From: Phanerochaete sordida
Lineage: Eukaryota; Basidiomycota; Agaricomycetes; Polyporales; Phanerochaetaceae
Assembly: GCA_019973155.2 (NCBI GenBank)
Contig: BPQB01000069.1
Span: forward strand, 124,001 to 188,000
Length of the DNA stretch: 64,000 bases
Direction: 5' to 3'
The notes under the pieces are model-generated. The model made no database searches and had not been told where the DNA came from. It saw only the letters and a list, made by a program, of their open reading frames with translations. This document shows positions 11,218 through 22,208 of this stretch, piece by piece. A program made the position numbers and the translations under genes. How positions within the stretch are numbered: position 1 is the stretch's first letter; each line of letters opens with the position of its first letter.

Positions 11218-14064
11218 TCAGACAAGCCGCAGAATATCCTGTACGCTCCATACGCGCAGCGATCCATCGTCAGAAGATGTGAGGAGGTCCTTGTTACCGT
11301 TCACAAATGCCACGCTCTTGCATTTGTCCGTATGCCCGCGCCATTCTGCGATCATGCTCCCGTCGCCCCGGTTCCAGAGCTTGACCGTCCCGTCGGCGCT
11401 GCCCGAGGCGATGTGCTTGGTATTGCTCGAGTAGGCGACCGAATCGACAATAGCAGGACGCTCGGAAAATGTTTGGGCATGCTCGCCGGTCCACGAGTTG
11501 TTCGTGACGACCATCGAGTCGTACGCGCCTGTCACGACTTCCTCGTCGTCCGGCGACCAGGCGACAGACCAGATCGGGCCAGTGTGCTCGTGCAGAACGA
11601 CGAGCTCCTGGCCGGTCCTCGTGTCCCAGATGCGCGCGCTGTGGTCCTCGCTGCCGGTTATGACGCGGTCGCCATTGTGGCTGACGGCCATGCTCCAGAT
11701 GGCGCCGGCGTGGCCCTGGATCACGGCGACCTGGTCGCCTGTGCTGGCGTTCCAGACGATGCCGCGAGCCTCGGCGCACGCAACAAGGCGCTCGCTGTCC
11801 GCGGTCCAAGCGAGGTGCATGATTTGCGTCGTGTGTCCCGTGAGGGTCCGCAGGAGTTGGCGCGCGGCGGGGTCCCACACCCGAATGGTGTTGTCGACCG
11901 AGCCCGACGCGAGTTTCTTGCCGTCGGGACTGTACGACAACGTCCACACGTCGGCGGTGTGCCCCGCGAGGCGTGCAGGGATGCCAGTGTCGGGCGCCCA
12001 GCGTGGATCCCAGAGGTAAATATTGGTGTCCGCGGAGCCGGACGCGACCTCCGTACCCGTCGGCGAGAAGGCGACGGCCCAGACGACATCTTCGTGACGC
12101 TGCCACTTCTGGACGAGCTGTCCGGTCTTGACGTTCCAGACGCGAACGATGGTGTCGTCTGAGCCAGTCGCGACGTGTTCGCCGTCGGGCGCGATAGAGA
12201 TCGTCGAAATCGCGCCGCCCTCCATCTCCTCCTCCGAGAGCATAAGGTGAGGCCAGTCGAAAGTCTCGTCCGTCGTAGAGGAGGCTGCGTCCTTGCCGAG
12301 TAGACATAAACCCTCGCCAAGGAGATCCTTCACCTCGTACGAACGTCGAGGCGGAGCGCCCTGATGCCCACCGCCACCGCCTCCGCCACCATGGCCGGGC
12401 TGCCCGGCTCCGCTGCCAGAAGGCCCGCTGCCCTCAGCGCCAAGTCCAGCAATGGCGGCAGGTATGGGATGGAAAGTCATGTTGTCGGCTGCCATGTTGT
12501 CGTTGAGCACTTGACGCATGAGTCTGGCAATTGTCGCCTTCCTTTCGCGAATGACTGCCTCCTTCATGGATAGCATGGCGACTACAACTCTGGTCAGTAT
12601 ACTATAGAAGATGCTAGCTTCATGAACGTACAGTCGCCCTCCACCTGAATCTTGGGTCTGTTCTCGCCAAGCCATTGTCTGAGGTTATCTGATACCGTGT
12701 GCGGAGAATCCTGTTCGGCGAAGATTAGCAGTCGTCGTCTGGAGGATACGTGTTTCGACGTACAACGAAGAGGGATCGTACGTCACCATCGCAGGCTATA
12801 GCGGCGTCAGCATCGGAATTCTAGGTAAAATGAGTATTATATCCGGCGCGAGGATGGGGAACCTACAGCGAGGATATACTCCAAGATGGCATCGACCGGA
12901 TCCTAGATCTACAGCATCAATGGCTGAGGAATAGTCTTGAAAACGGGGATACTCACGTTTCTAGGGCCGGGAACCTGGTCATCTCCGCCAGCAGCATCAT
13001 CCTCCGTGACCGCAATCGCTGGGGCCATATCATCGTCTCTGTCGGTACCCGGCAGGCGATGAGGCCCGGCTGAGGCATCGATTTTGCGAGGTAAAAATGG
13101 AAGACGACGTCTCATCTTGTAGCGGGGAAGGAAGATACACTGGTCGTACTGGGTATTCCTCGTGCTTTCTGAGGATCCATGACTGGGCGTCAGGTGAAGG
13201 GGATGGTCCGTGCCGACTGGCTGCGGCATGGGGGCAGGCGAAGCACGACTCTCAAAGGATGGATCGGGTGATGGTGTGCGTGAAAGGGGAGGTCTTGGGC
13301 CTGCGCGATGCTCGATCCCTGAAGTGGACGTCGTCGTTCCAGACCAGTGAAAGCTGAGCTGCCCGACGTTGGCGAAAGACCCCGATACGTCGACTTCTTG
13401 CCCCCTTTGCACGTTCTGAAATGCAGCCACCATCCAGTTGGTCGTCTTCACTGCCCCTTGGAGGAGTATGATGTCCAGGTTCTTGATGTTGAGGCCAAGG
13501 GCCTCTGCTTCCCGCAACCACTCGCGGTGATGCTTCATCATGTATGTGGGAAACACGGTGTTCGACTCGACAGTCTCGATCGTGGCGCTGTCTCCAAGAA
13601 GAAGAAAGGCGCCCCGTTCGGTCGTGGTGCTGCAGTGGAGTTCAATCTGCCCGCTGACGGGTACTCCAGCTGCTGACCCGTCGCTGAGACGCGGATTATG
13701 CTATCAGCGCCGTGTAGCACATGAACGAAGATACTCACGCGCCGCCGCCTCCCTTGATATCTCTCTCTTTGAGGCTTCGCTTGCTGAACACTTTATTCTG
13801 CAACGCATCCCGGCGGATATCGTCAAGCCTTTCGTCGTACTTTAGAGGGTCAATGCTGATGCCACTTTTCAGCTTCTTGAGCTGGGCAGGTGTGGGATGG
13901 CACACGTTGAAGAGCCGTCGAAACCGTCCTTTGGAAATGTAGCCAACGTCGCCTCGGTCGGGGATGCCCTCTCCCTCCACGCCCTCCGGATACCACATGG
14001 GATGCCCGCACGTCATGGGCAAAAGTTCGTCAGCGTAGACGTCCCATATCGGAGACGTACTCAT
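11218..14064 (-). CDS. Copy C: N-terminal module + helical module + WD40 protein
   Basis: Six exons (14064-13739, 13683-12957, 12902-12867, 12820-12767, 12710-12632, 12581-11218) join in frame to about 861 aa. I chose the start at 14064 (MSTSPIWDVYADELLP) because it aligns with the copy B start; an upstream in-frame Met at 14166 exists. The module signatures are GHPMWYPEG, RGDVGYISKGRFRRLFN, LLQGAVKTTNWMVAAFQN and DQCIFLPRYKMRRRLPF. The helical exons read DPVDAILEYILA, NSDADAAIACDGDVRSLF and NLRQWLGENRPKIQVEG. A Gly-rich linker precedes eight WD repeats. Repeat 4 (ACAEARGIVWN) and repeat 6 (AYDSMVVTNNSW) are degenerate as in A and B. The same-strand spacing to copy B is 349 bp. Molecular function is unknown. 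Confidence 0.87.
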
Positions 14065-15095
14065 GCCTGCGTAGTGACGAGGGGTGTATGCGAAGTGGTG
14101 GTGCGGGTCGAAGAGATGCTTGGCTGTGGGCGAGAGGGGTGACCCCAATGAGCGCAGGAGTGGCAATGCCTCGCGGCAGCATCAATCGATCCAGGCCGCA
14201 GGACGCGGGAAACCTAAGATGTCATAGATAGAAAAGAACCACCTCCCGAACGGAGCATCCGTAAGATGACAGGAGCGGGGCAGGCGAGGCGATGAGTGGC
14301 CAGTGCAGGTCGTAACGAACGGTGGTTCTTCAGGATATCTGGATGTTCGCGCAGCACGCCGGGCAATGCTGGCTGGGAACAGTGCGGGATCTGCGCGTCC
14401 AAATTTGTGTGAATCAGCGTCTGGAGCACAGGAAGGCTGCGCTCGACGTGTCACGGGATGGACGGGGCTTACCTCATGATTCGCCCAGAAATTCCGCTGT
14501 GGCGGGTCAGAGTCTGAGGACGATGAGTGTGTCAGGCAAATCCGACACTGGCAGCAAATGTGCAGGGAGCCAGTGAGCGCCTCGACGACGAGCGCAAAGA
14601 ACAACGGGGAGAGTTCACGACAGCTCGAGACACCGCCTGCATGCCGTACCCTGACACTAGGGCGGTGTGGGTCGTGTCGTCCGCCACGAATTCATAGCCA
14701 CGTAGCGCAGTTTCATGAAAGCCAGAAGCAAATACTTGGCTGGCCGCTGGCAGGTGTCGAAGAGGCGATGCAGCAGCCTAGACAAACTTTGAGCTTGGAA
14801 GGCAGGAAGAGGCGAGGTTGAAGTGTTTCTCTGGGAGTCGTAGTGTGTTGAAGCTTGGAAGAGCAAGCGGGCTTGCAGCGGCGCGGAATGCGGCGTACGA
14901 AAATTTGCGAAATCCGCCAGTCGATCAGCAGGGCGCATCATGTCTATATTTGGTGAATCCCGACGGCGACGACAACAGCCTGATTTCGTTATTCTAAACA
15001 TACATAACCATACATGGTGATACAGTACATTCGAGGACACAGTGATACCGCAGTGAAACATAGACAAAGGCACGGGCCGAAAGAGAGAAATATAA
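14065..15095. other. Intergenic space between copies C and D
   Basis: About 1 kb. No gene was recognised. The open frames present have no family resemblance and overlap each other on both strands. It should contain the 5' region of copy C and the 3' end of copy D. The stretch next to copy D around 14990-15095 is relatively AT-rich (ATACATAACCATACATGG), compatible with a 3' untranslated region. Confidence 0.5.
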
Positions 15096-18000
15096 TCACA
15101 ATCGCATGGCATCCACCATATTCCAGATGCGTACAGTCCCGTCGTCGCCAGAGGTCACCATCCGTTCGTCGTCTGCCATAAACTCGACGGTCTTGACCTT
15201 CTCGTCGTGGCCCTGCAGCTCCGCCACGAGCTTTCCCTCGATGGGATTCCACACGCGCACGCGCCCGTCCGCGAGCCCGCACGCCAGCAGGTCGCCCGCG
15301 GCGCTGTACGCGACGACGTTCACGATCGCCGCCGGGTCGCGCTCGAGCATGTGGCGGCGCTCGCCCGTGAACGAGTCGCAGATGATGACCGACGCGTCGT
15401 AGCTGCCGCTCGCGACAAGCGCGCCGTCGGGGCTGAACACCGCGCTCCACACGGGCCCGGTGTGCTCGTTGATCGTCACGAGCTCCGCGCCCGTCTCCGC
15501 GTCCCACACGCGCCCGCTCTGGTCCTCCGCGCCGCTCACGAGCCGCGCGCCGTCCGCGGCCCACTCGAGCGTCCAGATCACGCTCGAGTGCCCCTGCAGC
15601 CGCGCGGCCTCCGTCCCGCGCGCGACGTCCCACAGGATGCCCGTGCTGTCCGAGCACGACGCAAGGCGCGAGCCGTCGGGCGAGAACGAGATGCACATCA
15701 CGACCGCGCTGTGCCCCTGCAGCGTGTGCAGCGGCGCGCCCGTGCGCCCGTCCCAGAGGCGCACCGTCGTGTCTACGCTGCCCGTCGCGACGACGCTGTT
15801 GTCTGGCGCCCACGCGAGCAGCCACACGTCGCCCGTGTGCCCCGCCATCTCTGCGACGAACTCGCGGTTCTGCGTGTCCCAGAGGTACGCCTTGAGGTCC
15901 GCGCCGCCGCTGATGAGGCGCGAGCCGTCGGGCGAGAACGCGACCGCCCAGACGGTGTCCTGATGCCGCTCGAGCTTGTACGCGAGCGTGCCGAGCTGCA
16001 GGTCGTAGATGCGCACGGCACAGTCTTCGCAGCCCGTGGAGACGAAGCGGTTGTCCTTCGTCACGGACACGCTGGTGACGCTCCCGCCTTCTGCGGTCTT
16101 GTCGCTGAGAACCACGTGTGGGAATTCCGTGATTCGAGTGCCACCATAGGGGCTCTCGATGAGGATCTTGCCATCGGCGAAGACACAGGTGCCCGACAGT
16201 CGCTCCTCTGGCATGTCCGAGACGAAGTCGGCTGGTCCACTCACGGGTGCGGGATCGGCGGGAGGTGGCGGCGGCGGAGTCGGGGCAGGAGGTGCAGCGG
16301 GGTCGCTTGTAGATGGAGCAGGTCCGGCTTGCTGATTAGCTTCAGGAGCAGCGGCAGCGGCAGGCGGAGCCTCTTCCTGAATGCCTTCCATGGGCACAGC
16401 CGCGTCTTGCGCCTCCGCACCAGCCGCACCACCAGCCGGCGGCTCGCCTGTCTGCAGAGCAGCACCCTGAGCCGCCGCCGCCTCCCTGTCTTCCGCGGAC
16501 AGCCCAGAACTGCCCTGCTGGAACTCCTGCGGCTGCGCGCGCTGCGCCTGCTCGCGCTCGAGCCGGTCGAGCTCCGCCTGCGCCTCGGCCGCGATGGACA
16601 TCTCGATGAGCCGCGCGTGGCGCTCCTCGAGGTCGGCCTGCGCGAGCACGTCCTGCTCCTTCTGCACGATCGCCTGCGCGCGCCGGATCGCCTCGAGGTT
16701 GCTCAGCATGCCGGCTGCGAGTGCGCGTCAGCAGGGCGTGCGTGAGAGGAGAGAGGGAACGCACTTTTTTCGTCGTCGACGTCGATCGAGGGCATCTCGC
16801 GCAGCAGCCAGGCTTGTATGTTGTCCGGCGGAGGGCAGTCCGGCTGGGGTGGTTGTGAGCGCGTGCGGATGAGCAGCGGGCGGAAGTCTTACGGGAAAGA
16901 GTTCGGCTAGTTCGCCGTCGCTGGTGACCGCAACTTCGGCATCGGAGAACTGGGTGGCCTATCAGACACGGCGAGACGTTCAAATGAGGGGAGCACATAC
17001 TCGCAGAATGTAATCCAAGACGTCTTCAATGGCCATACGCAGCTGTAGCGGCACGTCAGACAAAGCGAATCCATTTCAGAAGCGATTGTGCTCACGCTGT
17101 CGGTAGACTGTTCGGTCTCAACCACGCTGTCGTCCCCTGAATCAGCTCCATGATCCTCTACGCCAACGCCAGGGGACTGCGCTGGGTCCTCGCCGCGCGG
17201 CAGCTCGTGAGGGCCGGCATTCGCTCTGATCTGACGCGGGAAGAGCGGGATCCTGCGCTTCGCCTGGTAGTAGCCCAGAAAGACGGCCTGATTCCGCGCC
17301 TCCATCGCGAGGGCCTCCTCCTCGCCGAAGAGCTCTGTCGCGACCGCGACCTCCGGCAGCTCGGCCCTGCCGCCGACGACCGACTTGCCTGTGCTCACGG
17401 AGTGGAGCGACGGGGGGCGCGGAGACTTGGAGGGCCCCGAGCGGTGCTCGACGCTGTTCTGCGTGATGGCGGTGGACGACGCGCGCACACCGACCTCGCC
17501 GCCGGAGCCGATCTGCAGGTTCAGCTCGAGTTCCTGGCTGCGCGCCGCGGGTAGCGAGAACGAGGCAACGGTCCACGCGCTCGTCTTGACGGTACCGCGG
17601 ACCATGACAAGGTCCTTCTCGCGGCACTCGAGGCCATACGTGTTCTTCGCGCACGCGAGCCAGCTCGGCAGGTGGTGCCGGATGTACTGCACGACGTCCT
17701 TCGCGGGCAGGATCATGCGCTTGTCCGCGCTGTCGTGGATAACGAGCAGCGCGCCGCGGTGCGTCTTGCACTGGTAGCTGTACGCCAGCTTCGCCCCGGC
17801 GCCGGCGCCCTGACTGTGTGCAGATTAGCACTGGGACAGCAGGGCGAGCTGCGGTACGTACGCTCCGGCGTGCGCTTCGATATTGTTGCTGTACATGGCG
17901 TCGCTGCTGAAGGCCGTGGGCCCGTAGTGGTTCGGCTTCACCTGGAGGAGCCGCTTGTTGAAGCGCAGTGGCGTGAAGTTCTCGGGCACGCCGCCGCTGT

Positions 18001-18184
18001 TGAGGGGGTGGTTCTCGTCGACCGTGACGTTGAACAGGCGGAAGAAGGCGCCATCTTCGTCGATGTAGCCGACATCGCCAATGTAGATGTTCTCGTATGC
18101 GCGCGGGGGCTCGGGATCCCAGAGCGCACGCCCGAGCTTGTAGTGCTGCAGTAGCTCCGCGAAGTCGTCGGCAGCTCTCCCCAT
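15096..18184 (-). CDS. Copy D: N-terminal module + helical module + coiled coil + WD40 protein
   Basis: Six exons (18184-17862, 17813-17096, 17042-17001, 16949-16893, 16843-16765, 16714-15096) join in frame to about 945 aa, the longest member. Signatures are LGRALWDPEP, IGDVGYIDEDGAFFRLFN, MVRGTVKTSAWTVASFSLP and NQAVFLGYYQAKRRIPLFPR. The helical exons read LRMAIEDVLDYILR, FSDAEVAVTSDGELAELFP and NIQAWLLREMPSIDVDDE. The last exon starts with a charged, probably coiled-coil helix (LEERHARLIEMSIAAEAQAE), then an Ala/Pro-rich linker of roughly 120 residues including a proline run, then eight WD repeats. The fourth WD repeat again lacks Asp (ASCSDSTGILWD). Exon sizes of the helical part nearly match copy C, which supports the model and common descent. 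It is very GC-rich at third positions. Confidence 0.87.
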
Positions 18185-19538
18185 GGTGAGACGTGGGCAG
18201 GATGAGTACGCGTCGTGATAGCGAGCAGAAATGCACTATATCAAGGGTGGGATATTTGGAAGCGGTGCGGCATCGATAGCACGGAGATGCACAAGGCAAT
18301 TGGAAGTGTGATTGAACTCAACTTCCACGGCCTGTGCATGCACAGCATCTCCTTGAACGCAAGTCCTCCTGCAAGCTTCACATCCATCGCACAGGCGCAT
18401 CTCGATCCATTTATTCGAGGCGAACGGCGGTCTGTGCTGCTATGGGGCAGTCCGCAGAATACGGATGTCGACACGTGGAGAAGGACCGTGACGCGTGGGA
18501 TCAGGCAGATGGCGCGTTTGGAGGGGGACACAGACAAATCTAAGTTCAGCTTCAGGAAAGGCGGCTGTGAGCTAGGTATTGGATCGTGGCTCGAAATGAC
18601 AAGACATGAGATGAGGAGGTCGTTGTGGACGACGGAAGACGTTCCGGCACTCCCAGCGTCAAGCTTCGCTTGAATGGATGAGCCGCTGCGCGCCAAAGGC
18701 ACCGCTCCCGCTCCGTGCGTCTGTCCTTGCTCCTTCCTGTCACCGCCATTCCAAAGGCCAATACGCGAACTTGCCTAGTAGGAAATCATAATAATTCACC
18801 CTCAATTATTTGACCAGCGATTCACGGAACAAATCGGTATACAGTAGAACTGGTAGCTGGCAAGCGGCCGCCGCCGAGGCGGCCGAGCCCGCCATTCAGA
18901 CAAACCACTGCGGTGTAGGCGGCGGCGGGCTTCCTCGGCCAGATTGCACAGAGCCAGATGGCCAAATTATCAGGTATACTCGCGTGCAATATCCTCAACT
19001 GCGTCTCGAGGCCACGCAGAGACCCGCGATGGTCGCGGATACAGACTACGTTTAAATTAAACTCTTCGAGAGCTGACCACCTGGTCACAGAGCTTGCTAT
19101 GCTCCGGACACCTCTGGGGCGACCAAGATCATTGTACTCGAGGTTTCATCTCGCGCATCATACCAGCCCACGCTAGCTACGCCAGGTGTGCGGCAATATC
19201 GTGCTCCTGGCTATGGAAGGCCGTCGCTGAGAGATCCGAGAGCCTCGATCTGTGGCTTCGCGCTGTGGCGAATGGGGCCGGGAAAGGGGGCTCTAGAGCC
19301 TGTGCCGTGGTCGAGGCCAGTGAGTTTCCGTTGTCACTGTGACGGCTGACGGTGGCGGCGTAACGGACGCTTTGTTGACATGCCGTTGCCTAGCCTCGGG
19401 AATGTCATGCAGCAGCGCACCGGCGTCAGCAGCTGGGAGATTGGCCGCGCACTGCACGAGGCGTACGGAGTCGGGCATCGTGTTTTGCAAGGCCGACAGT
19501 GAGTATGCACTGTGCTTTATTCGATGACTCGTGGGAAG
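18185..19538. other. Intergenic space between copies D and E
   Basis: About 1.35 kb with no recognised gene. On the minus strand a TATA-like CCTTGATATAGTGC lies about 60 bp before the copy D start. The segment at 18770-18840 is AT-rich. Open frames of 60-150 codons on both strands show no domain features and are treated as chance. Confidence 0.45.
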
Positions 19539-22208
19539 TCATAGGACGAGGGCTAGCCAACGGGCTCGCACTATGTCTGATATCGTAAGTATAAGAAGGG
19601 CATTGTCTGTGGTACGAAAGACATTTTCTGCATGACGAACGATGAGACGTTGACTGTCCTTCGAGAAGGCGATGTCATGAAAACCACTCCTGAAATCAAA
19701 ATCCACCTGTGCAAGGAACAAGCCCGAGCTTGGGTCATGAATTTGCACCACCGCGAACTTCGTGCAGAACGCTAAGTACGCTCCATCTGGCGAGTACGCC
19801 CCAGCACACACCGTGCTTGACATTCTGTAGCGGTGCCGTAGATGTCCGGTCCGCGAGTCGAAGCTTTCGGCATCGCGGCCATACCCGCAGGTGGTATACA
19901 CCTCTTTGTCGTCTGGCGAGAAGCCTGCTGGGGGGTAGACCTCCCGGCCAGTATATATGGTGACGCGCACTTTGCCTGTGCGCGAGTCGTGGATCTCGAG
20001 TCCGTAGTACTTCTTTGCGACCAATATGCGGTCGCATTGATGGGACACTGCCACCGGTACGCAGTCCGATTCGTCGTATATGTGATCCAGAGACAGGTGG
20101 CCCTGCGGGCCGGGCGAGGCATGGAGACTGTACACGATCGCGGGCGATAGACTTCGACAGAGGTCGTCCGAGGAGCCAAGCGTCGGTGGAAGGAAGGTGA
20201 TCTCCTTGATGGCGTGCTTGCTTCGACTATCGAAGGTGGAAACAAGCTGTCCGGCTTTGCGGTCCCACACACGGAGAGACGAGTCTCCACCAGAAGCCGT
20301 CACGATATACGACTCGGCGTACGGACTGAACGCGACGGCGGTGACTTCATCCCCGTGTGGACTGAGACGTAGCCGTGCAGCTCCATTGCGGATGTTCCAT
20401 GCGGTGACCATCCCGCTTTTGCCACCGGCGAAGACTTCCCTGCTGTCAGGAGAGAATGCAAGACAGGAGTTCCTGTCTTGGTGCGCCTCGTCGTGCAGCC
20501 GCTGGACCAGCATCCCGTCCGACAGGCGCCAGAGCAGGATGGGTGAAGTGCCAAACGACGCCGCCAGGAGCTTGCCGTCGGGGGACAAGGAAAAGCAGGA
20601 GCAGCCGTGCGACGGGTCCTGGGGATTCACGAGGGCGGACGCTTTGATCTTAACGGAAAGCGCGTCTGCCTCCGGGGGCTCGACGAGGCCACAGATGTCA
20701 AACAGTTTGCTGGAACCTTCCGTGCTGACGTTCGGCCACTTGATCCAATCCGCCTTCGTGATCACGCGGCGCGAAGCATCGCGCTCGCGCCGATACCGTG
20801 TGATGTCTCCCTGATTGAGAAAGCCGGTCGGGAGAGACGAGTCTACTCTCGCGGTCAGAGCTGACAGCTGATCGCGTACAGCGGACGTACCCCTTCCGTC
20901 AATCTCTACAGGGGGCTCCAGCGTGCGAAGATAGGTCGCGAAGTCTTCGACGTGGGAGGAGCCCTAGAAGTGAATGAGAGATATACGCAACAAAGCGTAT
21001 CCACGATGCGTACGATGATACATGCGACGTCGTCGTCGCTAGCAATTGCCGTCTCCACCGCAGTGGTCTACAGCCGGAGATGCATGTGTCAGTACATGAG
21101 CGTGGCCTTGGTAAAGGACATACCTCGAACATGTAGTCCAACAGGATGTCGACAAGATCGGGATCCTCGCCCTAGAATTGGTCAGGACCCTCGACGAACA
21201 ACAGACTACAGACAGCGTACCTCGCTCCCTCCCTCGTCGAGGTCCATGCCTCTCTCGACGTGTTCGTCCTCGTCATCTCCGCGTGGAAGGCGATGGCATC
21301 CCGCGCCCGCGACAACCGTCCGCACGATCGCGAGGCGTCGTCGGACCTTGTACCGCTTGATGAACACCGACTGATTCAGCTTAAGTGCCCTATACGGCTC
21401 GGAGCCCTTGTTCACGTATCTCTCGCCGTGCCGATGCATCGTCGGCCCCTCGACCGAATCAGTGTGCTCGGTCCCAGCCTCGATCCCGGCGACGCCGCCA
21501 GCGCTGGCCTTCACCGACGCGCTCCTGCGCGAGCCCGTGTTGCTGAACGCCGCCGCGGCCCAGTCGGGCCTGGTCTTGACCCAGCCGCTGACCATGACGA
21601 TCGCCGCGGGCTTGACGGCCAGGTGGTGCACGTCGTGGGCGAACGCACACCAGCGCTCGTGGTTCCGGAGGACGTACGCCTTGAGCTCGGTGTTGTCGAA
21701 GACAGTATGTGCGTCAGTGACGCTCTTCAGCGCGAGGACGGCGCCCTGGGACGCCGTGCAGGTGTACTCTGCACCGATCCCGGCGGACACACCGGATCCG
21801 GGCGCGCTGCGCAAGCGTCGGAATGAGCCTTGCGCTGCACTAGCAGGGCTGAGCAGGCACGTACAGGTTGACAGATGCATGATAGCGGCGACTCTGTACT
21901 CCGTGACTGCGATAGTGCGTGGGCGCGAGCGGCCGCGCGCGCTGATCGATTTTGAACGAGCCCGGCGGCGGCCGCTCGGAGACCTCGAATGGAGGGTCCC
22001 AGAAGCTGACTTTCTTCTCGGGCGCGGAGACGTCGAGGTTGAACAGCCGGATGAACGCGCCCTCCTTCATGAACCCGACGTCGCCGATCTGCGGCTCGCC
22101 CGACTCGTGTGGCTCGGGGTACCACATGCCGTGCCCGAGATAGAGCGTCTTCATGCTGGAGGAGTAGATTTTGTCGGGTGCGGATGGGAAGCGGTGGAGA
22201 CGGTACAT
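19539..22208 (-). CDS. Copy E: divergent N-terminal module + helical module + WD40 protein
   Basis: Six exons (22208-21865, 21806-21221, 21171-21124, 21067-21014, 20963-20891, 20842-19539) join in frame to about 802 aa. The start at 22208 (MYRLHRFPSAP) precedes LGHGMWYPEPHESGEPQIGD and EGAFIRLFNLDV. Exon 2 has MVSGWVKTRPDWAAAAFS and NQSVFIKRYKVRRRLAIVR. The helical exons read EDPDLVDILLDYMFE, TTAVETAIASDDDVACII and DFATYLRTLEPPVEIDG. The WD40 half has diverged strongly. About seven repeats are visible (SPDGKLLAASFGTSPILLWR, SPDSREVFAGGKSGMVTAWN, TASGGDSSLRVWD and others). A non-repeat insertion of about 60 residues follows the third (LGSSDDLCRSLSP region). The acceptor before DSSLPTG was chosen because nearer AGs make an intron too short or break the frame. 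Confidence 0.83.

Noticed and set aside
8189..22208. STAND/NLR identity for the WD40 array
   Set aside because: No Walker A (GxxxxGK[ST]) or other NACHT/NB-ARC motif is present; only the overall modular logic is similar.
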